DNA from: Pseudonocardia sp. C8
Lineage (GTDB): Bacteria > Actinomycetota > Actinomycetes > Mycobacteriales > Pseudonocardiaceae
Length of the DNA stretch: 64,000 nucleotides
NCBI RefSeq assembly: GCF_014267175.1
Contig: NZ_JACMTR010000002.1
Span: forward strand, 3,621,501 to 3,685,500
Direction of reading: 5' to 3'
Made by a program: the position numbers and the translations under genes. Positions 31,972-39,230 of the stretch are shown in pieces. Numbering within the stretch: position 1 is the first letter of the stretch; each line of letters begins with the position of its first letter. Under the pieces are notes generated by a model. It saw only the letters and a list, made by a program, of their open reading frames with translations. It had not been told where the DNA came from and searched no databases.

Positions 31972-33077
31972 CGGCGGCCCGAGTTGGTGAGCCGCAGGCC
32001 TCCCTTGAACACGGCCGTGCCGAGCGTGCCCGCGAGCTCGGCGGTGGGCGGAACCGTGTCTCCGACCGTGTCGTAGCCGGACGTGAGGCCCGACCCGGCT
32101 CCGACACCGGCCTGGACGAAAGCGTCCGAGGGCGGCACCTGCACCAGGTCGGCGGTCTCGTCCCCGGCCAGGTGCCTGATCAGCGTCGGACCGACGCCTG
32201 CGAAGGCCGGGCCCGGCAACACCTCACGGATGAAATCGAGTACGCCCTCGGTCAGAATCGTGCCCGCCTCCGATTCCGCTTGCTGGCGTCGCAGGATCGT
32301 GTCGAAGAGCGCCGCTCCGTCGTCGAAATCGGTGGGGTTGAGTCGCGAATCCACTCCCATGACGTGGCCGATGACTTGCCAGGTGTGGAAGAACGCATTC
32401 CGTTCGTCGACGGTGAGGTCGATTCCCAGCCGGTGCAGGCCTCTCGGGACGACGACCGAGAAACTCATCAACGTGCCGGCGAGATCCTCCTGGTTGACGG
32501 GGATTCCCCAGTCGGGGTTCCACTCGTCGTCACGCGAGAGGTGGTACCGCATCGTGGCGTGCAGCAGGCGGATCTTCTGGGCCGAGCGCAGTCCGTGCGC
32601 GTTCTCGCCGAGCCCACCCTTCTCGAGGACGTCGACGAGGAACTGCGACGTCTCCATCAGGCGCCGGTACACCCCGGAGGTGAGGCGTTGCGAGCGCCCG
32701 AGGACCTGGGCGCCGTCGGCGCAGCTGTAGCACAGCGGCAGGGACGCGCACAGCAGGACGGTGCTCATCTGGGGTTGGTAGCGGCCCAGCAGGGCGCTCC
32801 CGCGGTCGACGAGTGCCGGATCCGCCCACTCGGGCAGTACCGCGATGTCGTCGAAGTAGACACGCAGGCTCTCCGGCAGTCCGGGCGGGGTGCCGGCGCT
32901 GTTCCGCCCGAATTCCCTGAGGACCTGCCGGACGTGCTCGGCCTGACCCGACGCGTAGACGTCGGAGATGGCGGAATCCGCCGGTGGATCGCCGGTCCGG
33001 CGCATCTCGTCCAGCAGGCTGCCGGTCCACGGACTATTGGCCACGCTCACGTTGCCCCCGATCGGCGGGTGAGTCAT
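31929..33077 (-). CDS. MpaB/Lcp-like oxygenase-family protein (DUF2236)
   Basis: About 382 aa. Helical throughout, with the family hallmarks KIRLLHATMRYHL (Arg-His motif near the haem in latex-clearing proteins) and FHTWQVIGHVMGV. Latex-clearing protein cleaves polyisoprene using haem b; MpaB-type relatives act on other prenyl chains. No Tat or Sec signal is seen here, unlike secreted Lcp. ATG 33077 has a weak ribosome site; GTG 33050, behind GGGGGC, is an equally plausible start (about 373 aa). Substrate not known. Confidence 0.75.
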   Translation of the reverse strand: MTHPPIGGNVSVANSPWTGSLLDEMRRTGDPPADSAISDVYASGQAEHVRQVLREFGRNSAGTPPGLPESLRVYFDDIAVLPEWADPALVDRGSALLGRYQPQMSTVLLCASLPLCYSCADGAQVLGRSQRLTSGVYRRLMETSQFLVDVLEKGGLGENAHGLRSAQKIRLLHATMRYHLSRDDEWNPDWGIPVNQEDLAGTLMSFSVVVPRGLHRLGIDLTVDERNAFFHTWQVIGHVMGVDSRLNPTDFDDGAALFDTILRRQQAESEAGTILTEGVLDFIREVLPGPAFAGVGPTLIRHLAGDETADLVQVPPSDAFVQAGVGAGSGLTSGYDTVGDTVPPTAELAGTLGTAVFKGGLRLTNSGRRYEWQVPTGLTPSS

Positions 33078-33200
33078 TGGACCATGCAGACTAGCAGGGC
33101 ACGGCATATGCACACAATGCGTCGGGGAATTCGTGGAGCATTCTCACCGGCCGGGCGGCGACGAGATTCCGTTCCCCCCGTCACCGGATCCGGGCGCCGT

Positions 33201-34067
33201 TCACGATGACCGGGAGTCGCCACCGTGCTCCGGCCGCACGTCGGCAGGCCGCCACCCGTTGCGGTACCGCGCGAACCCGCCCTCCGAGTCGATCACCTGC
33301 CCGGTGATCCAGTACGCCTCGTCGGTGCACAGCCACGCGATCAGGCGGGCGGGGTCGTCGGGCTCCCCGAAGCGGCCGAACGGGAACATCGGGGCCATCG
33401 CCCGGAAGGCCTCCGGTCCCAGGTAGCCGGTGTCGACCGGGCCGGGGTTGACCGTGTTCACCCGGATCCGGCGGTCGGCGAGCTGGTCGGCCAGGGTGAG
33501 CGTGACTCCGGCGACTGCGGCCTTCGCGGCCGCGTAGGCGACCTCGCCGGGCATCGGGCCCAACGCCTGACCCGAGGTCATCATGACGATCACACCACCC
33601 GGCCGGGCGTCGTCGTGCACGGCGGCGAAGGCCTGGGCCAGCAGGATCGACGCCCGGGCATCGACCGCCCAGTGCCGGTCCAGCTCCTCCCCCAGATCGC
33701 CCAGCGGACCGTCCGAGCCGGACAGCGCCTGGTTCGCGACGAGCAGGTCGAGCGGGCCGGCCACATCCCGCGCCGCCTCGACGACGCGCCGCGGCTCGGC
33801 AGGGTCGGAGAGGTCGGCGTGGAGATCGGCGACGACGGCATCCTCGGTCGCGCGGTGCCCGCGGACCTCCGCGACGGCGGCACCGACGTCGTCGGCACCC
33901 CACTCCTGAGCGGCGTCGTGCGGTGCGAAGTGGTGGACGACGACGCTCGCGCCGTACGCGGCGAGCCGGCACGCGGTCGCGTGCCCGATCCCTCCGCGCC
34001 TGCCGCCGCCGGTGACGAGCGCGGTGCGGCCCCGCAGCGGGATCGGGTCGCGCCGGAGCGTGCTCAT
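33201..34067 (-). CDS. SDR-family oxidoreductase
   Basis: 288 aa. Rossmann NAD(P)-binding motif TGGGRRGGIG near residue 19, NQA-type segment at about 112, and catalytic Ser165, Tyr178 and Lys182 (MTSGQ..., AYAAAKAA). It ends EGGFARYRNGWRPADVRPEH, in the usual SDR C-terminal pattern. Substrate specificity cannot be read. The gene is divergent from the PPOX gene. Confidence 0.88.
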   Translation of the reverse strand: MSTLRRDPIPLRGRTALVTGGGRRGGIGHATACRLAAYGASVVVHHFAPHDAAQEWGADDVGAAVAEVRGHRATEDAVVADLHADLSDPAEPRRVVEAARDVAGPLDLLVANQALSGSDGPLGDLGEELDRHWAVDARASILLAQAFAAVHDDARPGGVIVMMTSGQALGPMPGEVAYAAAKAAVAGVTLTLADQLADRRIRVNTVNPGPVDTGYLGPEAFRAMAPMFPFGRFGEPDDPARLIAWLCTDEAYWITGQVIDSEGGFARYRNGWRPADVRPEHGGDSRSS

Positions 34068-34138
34068 GAACCCGTGCCTATCCGACCTTCCGGACGCGCG
34101 CGACCGATTTCGTCGGTGTCCTCCCCTACGGTTCCGCC

Positions 34139-34630
34139 ATGACGACCTGGACGGAGTTCGTGGCAGGGGCGCCCACGATCTCCGACGTCTTCCGGCGCCG
34201 CCACTCCGCGACCGGCAACCTGTGCCTGCTCGGCACGCTGCGCGCGGACGGGTTCCCGCGGATATCCCCGATGGAGCCCCGGATCTTCGAGGGCGAGCTG
34301 TGGCTGGGCGGGATGCCCGGCACGCGCAAGTTCGCCGACCTGCAACGGGACCCGCGGTTCACCCTGCACACCGCCACGGTCGACACCCAGGTGTCCGACG
34401 GTGACGCCAAGATCTGGGGCACGGCGCGTGACGTGCAGGACCGGGACCTGCACCAGCGGTTCGCCGAGGCCCTCTACGCCGAGATCGGGCTCGACCTGCG
34501 CGGGCAGGAGTTCGGCTACTTCCCGGCCGCGGACGTGCTCGGCGCGTCCTGCGTGCAGATCGTCGACGGCCATCTCGACATCACGGTCTGGCGCGCGGGC
34601 GGCGCCGAGGAGGTGGTCCGCAAGCATTAG
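34139..34630 (+). CDS. Pyridoxamine 5'-phosphate oxidase (PPOX)-fold flavin/F420-type protein
   Basis: 163 aa split-barrel protein: GNLCLLGTLRADGFPRISPM, then GELWLGGMPGTRKFADLQRD and FTLHTATV. PPOX-class proteins of this size bind FMN, F420 or haem; the exact cofactor cannot be told. TACGGT ends 6 nt before the ATG and no ribosome site is visible, so a leaderless transcript is likely. Its 3' end overlaps the opposing Cys-rich gene by 4 bp. Confidence 0.82.
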   Translation: MTTWTEFVAGAPTISDVFRRRHSATGNLCLLGTLRADGFPRISPMEPRIFEGELWLGGMPGTRKFADLQRDPRFTLHTATVDTQVSDGDAKIWGTARDVQDRDLHQRFAEALYAEIGLDLRGQEFGYFPAADVLGASCVQIVDGHLDITVWRAGGAEEVVRKH

Positions 34631-35034
34631 CCGCGGGCGGGCTCCCGGGCGATCGCGCAGCGCAGCCGTGCGGGAAGCGCCGTCGGGTCCGGTGCTCCCC
34701 CGCCCTGCAGCCAGCGCGTGACGGCACGGACGTCGGCGGTACAGCGCACCGGGCCGACGGCGACCACCGGCGACGCGGGCCGGCGCCGGCCGGCGTCACA
34801 GGCCTGCACGAGCAGCATCAGTCCGGGTTGCCGGGTCGCGCAGACCCCCGGCCCGAGCCGGCAACCGGACGTCACCAGCAGCCCGTGCGGGCTGTCCCGG
34901 ACGACCGCGCGCAGGCCCTCGAACAACACCTCGTCGACGCCGGCGAGCGCGGCGACCGTGCCGCACCCGTCCTCGTCGAACCCGGAGGGCATGTGCGCGC
35001 AGCTGCCGCACCGGACTGCCGTGAACCCGTCCAT
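34627..35034 (-). CDS. Cys-rich putative metal/Fe-S protein paired with L31B
   Basis: 135 aa with Cys9, Cys12 (VRCGSCAHM), Cys24, Cys58, Cys65 and Cys79 in a (2Fe-2S) ferredoxin/thioredoxin-like context, GLLVTSGCRLGPGVCATR being most typical. I do not recognise a named family beyond that resemblance. ATG 35034 is preceded by AGGAAGGG. It is divergent from the type-B L31 gene; in related genomes genes beside L31B often belong to the Zur zinc-starvation response, which would suit a metal-binding role (inference). Confidence 0.65.
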   Translation of the reverse strand: MDGFTAVRCGSCAHMPSGFDEDGCGTVAALAGVDEVLFEGLRAVVRDSPHGLLVTSGCRLGPGVCATRQPGLMLLVQACDAGRRRPASPVVAVGPVRCTADVRAVTRWLQGGGAPDPTALPARLRCAIAREPARG

Positions 35035-35048
35035 GACACCCTTCCTGC

Positions 35049-35071
35049 AAACCGAAACCATTGTCGTTTAT
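35049..35071. promoter_or_regulatory. Candidate Zur-type operator in the divergent L31B promoter
   Basis: An AT-richer island, AAACCGAAACCATTGTCGTTT, sits midway between the two starts and recalls the GAAAAnnATTTTC-type Zur box, though the dyad is imperfect. The main support is that zinc-free L31B genes are commonly Zur-repressed. Confidence 0.35.
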
Positions 35072-35107
35072 CCTCGACGGTAGCAGTCGAACGCGCAGGA
35101 GGAACCC

Positions 35108-35359
35108 GTGAAGCCCGGCATCCACCCCCCGTACGGCCCGGTCGTCTACCGCGACATGTCCACCGGGGACCAGTTCGTGACCCGGTCCACCGAGACCTCG
35201 ACGGAGACGGTCGAGTGGCAGGACGGGAACACCTACCCCCTGGTCAGGGTCGACATGACGGCGGCGTCGCACCCGTTCTGGACCGGCAACGCCCGGGTGC
35301 TGGACTCGGCCGGGCAGGTGGAGAAGTTCCGCAGGCGGTTCGGAGAGCGGCGACGCTGA
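35108..35359 (+). CDS. rpmE2: 50S ribosomal protein L31 type B (zinc-independent)
   Basis: 83 aa, starting at a GTG behind AGGAGG. The sequence [20 protein letters not shown] ... SHPFWTG is diagnostic of L31, and the absence of any Cys marks the zinc-independent type B form that replaces L31A in zinc-poor conditions. A basic [10 protein letters not shown] tail ends the protein. Confidence 0.92.
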   Translation: MKPGIHPPYGPVVYRDMSTGDQFVTRSTETSTETVEWQDGNTYPLVRVDMTAASHPFWTGNARVLDSAGQVEKFRRRFGERRR

Positions 35360-35393
35360 GTCAGGGCTCGCGCCGGCGCCCCGTCGCGGGCGC

Positions 35394-35575
35394 TGCGATG
35401 CCGACCGGTGGCGGGACGGCAGCGCGCGTTGCGACATCGACGCGCTGGCGAGCCGGTGAGGGGCGCTGCGACATCGACGCGACGGCGAGCCGGTGAGGGG
35501 CGCTGCGGCACCGCCGGCGTGGCGAACCGGTGACGGCACTGCGGCGTGCCGCGGTGGCGAACCGGCCACCGGAGA
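35394..35575. repeat. 37-bp imperfect tandem repeat (about 5 copies)
   Basis: Copies begin at 35394, 35430, 35467, 35504 and 35540 (period 36-37 bp) with the theme TGCGACATCGACGCG ... GGCGAGCCGGTGAGG. Copies 2 and 3 are almost identical and the outer ones degrade. The period is not a fixed multiple of three and no supported gene covers it. Confidence 0.75.
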
Positions 35576-35684
35576 GCTGAGGCGGCACGGTGCAGTGGCG
35601 GGCCGCACGTGTGGCGAGCGTGCGCCGGAGGTCGTGCCGCCGAGGAGTCCGCCGGCGGCCGCCACGCGGCGTAGCGTCGACGGT

Positions 35685-36002
35685 ATGGGCCGACGCCGCC
35701 GCGAGCCGGTGCAGGTCGTCACCGACCTGCGCGAGCCGCTCGCGGTCGAGCACGGCCGGCGGATCCGGATCCGGCTCGTCGCGATGGTCGTCTGGATCGC
35801 GGGCTGGATCGTCGCCGGCACGCAGTGGCAGGACGGCGTGCTCGCGACCATGATCCTTCTCGCCAGCGGCCCCGGGGTCTGGCTCCTGTGGTTCGTGTTC
35901 GTGCCGCCACGGCACGCCGCGGGACGACGCCGGCCCGTCACCCCACCCCCACCGCGCGCACTCCCCCGCGGCACGGATCCGGGACGAAACGACCGGCCCT
36001 GA
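35685..36002 (+). CDS. Small two-helix membrane protein
   Basis: 105 aa. A basic N-terminus (MGRRRREPVQVVTD) precedes two hydrophobic segments, IRLVAMVVWIAGWIVAG and TMILLASGPGVWLLWFVFVP, then a Pro/Arg-rich tail. No family recognised. The ATG at 35685 lies after a GTAGCGTCGACGGT stretch with no clear ribosome site. It is the only supported gene inside the repeat-rich interval. Confidence 0.6.
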   Translation: MGRRRREPVQVVTDLREPLAVEHGRRIRIRLVAMVVWIAGWIVAGTQWQDGVLATMILLASGPGVWLLWFVFVPPRHAAGRRRPVTPPPPRALPRGTDPGRNDRP

Positions 36003-36004
36003 GA

Positions 36005-36560
36005 GTCGATCAGCACGCGGGCGCCCCGGGGACGACCGGAACGCGCGACTCGACCACGGCGCACCGATCGATCAGCACGTTCGTGCCCCTGCGAGGACCG
36101 AACCGTGCAACTCGGCCACGGCACGCCAGTCGATCAGCACACATCCGCCCACCGAGGGCCCAGAACGTGCGTCTCGACGGAATCGCGTCAGTCGATCAGC
36201 ACGATCACGCCCCACCGACGGCCAGAACGCGCGACTCGACGACGGCACACCGGTCGATCAGCACGTTCGCGCCCCACCGAGGACCGAAACGCGCAACTCG
36301 GCCACGGCACGCCAGTCGATCAGCACACATCCGCCGACCGAGGGCGCAGAACGTGCGTCTCGGCAGAATCGCGTCAGTCGATCAGCACCTTCGCGCCCCA
36401 CCGACGGCCAGAACGCGCAACTCGACCACAGCACGCCAGTCGATCAGCACGAACTCGCCCGCCGGGGTCCAGAACGTGCGTCTCGACGGGATCGCGTCAG
36501 TCGATCAGCGCGATCGCGCCCGCCGAGGGCTGGAGCGTGCGCCTCAGCCACCCGGGCGCT
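36005..36560. repeat. 62-bp tandem-repeat array 1 (9 copies)
   Basis: The core GTCGATCAGCAC recurs with TCGATCAGC starting at 36006, 36068, 36130, 36192, 36254, 36316, 36378, 36440 and 36501: eight steps, seven of exactly 62 bp and the last 61. A second conserved box, close to GAACGTGCGTCTCG or GAACGCGCAACTCG, lies about 35 bp into each unit. Units 1-3 and 4-6 match each other as trimers (186-bp higher-order repeat). A 62-bp period cannot encode a peptide repeat in one frame, so this is noncoding. Confidence 0.93.
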
Positions 36561-36600
36561 CGGCGTGCTCGGTGTACTCGTCGCCGTCGTCTCGACGCTC

Positions 36601-36684
36601 GGCGCCTGGCAATCGGCGCCTGGCAATCGGCGCCTGGCCACCGGCGCCTGGCCATCGGCGCCTGGCCATCGGCGCCTGGCCATC
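36601..36684. repeat. 14-bp tandem repeat (6 copies)
   Basis: Six contiguous units of GGCGCCTGGCAATC or GGCGCCTGGCCATC. It lies between array 1 and the end of the fprA-type gene. Likely variable in copy number. Confidence 0.92.
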
Positions 36685-36855
36685 GGCGCGGAGGCCGCGG
36701 GGTCCATCGACGCCTGCAGCGTGCGTCTCGGCGGAAAGCGCGTCGGTCGAGCGGCCCGCCCCGGCACCGGGCGCCCTGGCAGGGGGTGGGCGGCCACGGC
36801 GCTCCGCGACCGCCCACCCGAGCCCCGGCGTCACGTCGCCGGGTGGCGACCGGGA

Positions 36856-38184
36856 TCAGCCGGCGCGGCTGATCTCCACCATCTCCTCGCGCGGGACCAC
36901 CTTCATCCGCTCGCGGCCGCGGTCCTCCCCGAGCCGGCGCTCGTGCTTGTCCAGGGCCAGCCAGCCGTCCCAGGTCGTGAACTCGACACCGCGGCGGTCG
37001 AGCAGCTCGGGCACGGCCGCCGGGTCGCGCCGCGGCGCGCGGGGCAGGTCCGGCGCATCGGCGAGCAGGCTCCCGACCGTTTCCAGGGCGCAGCCCTTGG
37101 TGTGCCCGATCAGGCCGACCGGGCCCCGCTTGATCCAGCCGACGGCGTACACGCCGGGCATCCCCTGCACCCGGCCCGCCTCGTGCGGGATCACCCCGCG
37201 GGCGGCGTCGAACGGCAGCTCGGCGACCTCCGACCCGGTGTAGCCGACCGCCCGGTAGACCGCGCCCACCGGGTACTCGGTGAACACGCCGGTCCCGCGG
37301 ACGTTCCCGTCGCCGGTGTACTCGGTGCGCTCCACGCGCAGCCCCTCGACGCGCTCGGCCCCGAGGACCCGGTCGGGCCGGGCGAGGAAGTGCAGGTGCA
37401 CCCGCCGCGGGTCGCCACGACGGTCGCGCAGCGCCCAGTCCTGCAGGATCTTCACGACCATCTGGACGTGCTTGGTGGCGCGGATCTCCTGCATCGAGCC
37501 GTCGTCGAACTCGACGTCCTCCGGCTCGACGATCACCTCGACGCCGGGCACCTTGTCGAGCTCCCGCAGCTCCATCGGGCTGAACCGGGCCTGGGCCAGG
37601 CCGCGCCGGGCGAACACGTGCACGTCGGTGGCCGAGTTGGCGGCGAGCCCGGCGTGCACCGAGTCGGGGATCTCGGTGTCGAGCATGTCGCCGGCGGACT
37701 TCGCCAGCACCCGCGCGACGTCCAGCGCCACGTTCCCGGCGCCGATCACGGCGACTGAGCGGGCGTCGAGCGTCCAGTCCCGCGGGACGTCGGGGTGGCC
37801 GTCGTACCACTGGACGAACTCCGCGGCACCGTGGCTGCCGGGCAGGTCGACGCCGGGGATGTCGAGGTCGCGGTCGCGTTCGCAGCCGGTCGCGACGATC
37901 ATGCCGTCATAGTGCTCGCGCAGGTCGGCCAGCGTCACATCGGTGCCGAACTCGACGTTGCCGAACAGCCGCACGGCCGGGTTGTCCAGCACCCGGTGCA
38001 GCGCGTGCACGATCTGCTTGATCCGCGGATGGTCGGGAGCGACGCCGTAGCGCACCAGCCCGAACGGCGCGGGCAGCTTCTCGAACAGGTCGACGGTCAC
38101 GTCGGTGTCGGACTTGAGCAGGGTGTCGGCGGCGTAGATCCCGGCCGGTCCGGCACCCACCACCGCCACGCGCAGCGCGGTCAT
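36856..38184 (-). CDS. fprA: FprA-type NADPH-ferredoxin (adrenodoxin-like) reductase
   Basis: 442 aa with FAD motif VAVVGAGPAGIYAADTLL at the N-terminus, APFGLVRYGVAPDHPRIK, a second nucleotide site VAVIGAGNVALDVARVLAKS and FARRGLAQARFSPMELREL for NADPH, ending with GWIKRGPVGLIGHTKGC. This is the FprA/adrenodoxin-reductase family, which passes electrons from NADPH to ferredoxins that can feed P450s, such as the one at 39231. GAGGAG precedes the ATG. A sequence like an iron-regulator box lies in the 55 bp upstream. Confidence 0.9.
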   Translation of the reverse strand: MTALRVAVVGAGPAGIYAADTLLKSDTDVTVDLFEKLPAPFGLVRYGVAPDHPRIKQIVHALHRVLDNPAVRLFGNVEFGTDVTLADLREHYDGMIVATGCERDRDLDIPGVDLPGSHGAAEFVQWYDGHPDVPRDWTLDARSVAVIGAGNVALDVARVLAKSAGDMLDTEIPDSVHAGLAANSATDVHVFARRGLAQARFSPMELRELDKVPGVEVIVEPEDVEFDDGSMQEIRATKHVQMVVKILQDWALRDRRGDPRRVHLHFLARPDRVLGAERVEGLRVERTEYTGDGNVRGTGVFTEYPVGAVYRAVGYTGSEVAELPFDAARGVIPHEAGRVQGMPGVYAVGWIKRGPVGLIGHTKGCALETVGSLLADAPDLPRAPRRDPAAVPELLDRRGVEFTTWDGWLALDKHERRLGEDRGRERMKVVPREEMVEISRAG

Positions 38185-38220
38185 CGTTCTCCTCGGGGTC
38201 GGCGACCCTCGAGGCTACAC

Positions 38221-38239
38221 GGAGGTAAGCCTTGCCTTA
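38221..38239 (-). promoter_or_regulatory. Candidate DtxR/IdeR iron box upstream of fprA
   Basis: GGAGGTAAGCCTTGCCTTA agrees with the IdeR consensus at 12 of 19 positions by eye, including AGGT and the CCTnA end. It lies 37 bp before the fprA start. Confidence 0.35.
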
Positions 38240-39112
38240 TTATGACGCCGGTAACACCGTACGCGGCAGCAGGTCCGGGAAGTACCCGCCGACGCGCTCG
38301 GAATGCCGGCGCCACTCGCGCGGGTAGCCGAGGGAGGCCTCGACGAACGGCACGCCGTCGACCACGACCGTCCGCGGGATGTGCAGGTGGCCGTGGACGA
38401 CCGCCGACGCCCGGTAACGGCGGTGCCAGTCCGCCGTCGCGGTGGTGCCGCACCAGAGCGCGAACTCCGGGTGCCGCAGCACGTCGCAGGGCTCGCGCAC
38501 CAGCGGCCAGTGGTTGACCAGGACGGTCGGCAGGCCGGGATCGAGCGCGTCGAGCCGGGCCGCCGTCCTCGCCACCCGGTCGGCGCTCCACGCCTGCCGG
38601 GTCGGGTGCGGGTCCGGGTACATCAGGTGCTCGTCGGTGCAGACCACACCGGCCGCGTACGCCGCGGCGAGACCGTCGTCCGGTGTGGACGTCCCGGCCG
38701 GCAGGAACGAGTAGTCGTAGGGCACGAACAGCGGCGCGACGACGGCCGGTCCGCCCGGGCCGTCCCACACCGGGTAGGCGTCCTCGGGGGTGAGCACGCC
38801 GACCTCCCGGCAGCGGCGGACCAGCTCGCCGTAGCGGGCGACGCCCCGAAGCGACTCCGCGGCACCGTCGGCGTGCTTCGCCCGAGACCACAGCTCGTGG
38901 TTGCCGGGCACCCACAGCACGGTGGCGAACCGCCCGGCCAGCGCGGCGAGGGTGCCGACGACGCTGTCGACCCGCTCGTCGACGTCACCGGCCACGATCA
39001 GCCAGTCACCGGGATGTCCGGGGCTGAGAGCGTCGGTGATCTCCCGGTTCTCCTGGTGGCGCACGTGCAGGTCGCTGACCGCGAGCAGGCGCGGGCCGTG
39101 AGCAGCGGACAC
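38240..39112 (-). CDS. Calcineurin-like metallophosphoesterase
   Basis: 290 aa with the full dimetal motif set: AVSDLHVRH, IVAGDVDE, VPGNHELWS, VLVNHWPL and VHGHLHIPR. Such proteins hydrolyse phosphodiesters or monoesters; the substrate is not evident. GTG start at 39112 with GGAGAC very close upstream. Same strand as fprA, 55 bp apart, so the pair could be co-transcribed. Confidence 0.87.
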   Translation of the reverse strand: MSAAHGPRLLAVSDLHVRHQENREITDALSPGHPGDWLIVAGDVDERVDSVVGTLAALAGRFATVLWVPGNHELWSRAKHADGAAESLRGVARYGELVRRCREVGVLTPEDAYPVWDGPGGPAVVAPLFVPYDYSFLPAGTSTPDDGLAAAYAAGVVCTDEHLMYPDPHPTRQAWSADRVARTAARLDALDPGLPTVLVNHWPLVREPCDVLRHPEFALWCGTTATADWHRRYRASAVVHGHLHIPRTVVVDGVPFVEASLGYPREWRRHSERVGGYFPDLLPRTVLPAS

Positions 39113-39168
39113 GTCTCCAGTAGTACCCGCCGCACCGACTCCGGTCGGCGAGGGATGGCCGAAGGATG

Positions 39169-39197
39169 CCTACCGGGAGTAAGTTACTGGCAGTAGG
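39169..39197 (+). promoter_or_regulatory. Candidate TetR-type operator before the P450 gene
   Basis: A 29-bp imperfect palindrome centred on 39183, arms CCTACCGGGAGTAA and TTACTGGCAGTAGG (10 of 14 complementary), with the perfect core GTAAGTTAC. No regulator gene is adjacent. Confidence 0.4.
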
Positions 39198-39230
39198 TTC
39201 GACGGCGAGCCGACGACGCGGGAGGTCGAG

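Noticed and set aside
36005..36560. CRISPR array (short conserved core with about 50-nt variable DNA)
   Set aside because: Conserved blocks also lie inside the would-be spacers, spacers repeat every third unit, and no cas genes are present.
35825..37243. 472-aa frame across array 1 and fprA
   Set aside because: Runs through a 62-bp repeat whose period breaks any peptide repeat, then antisense to fprA.
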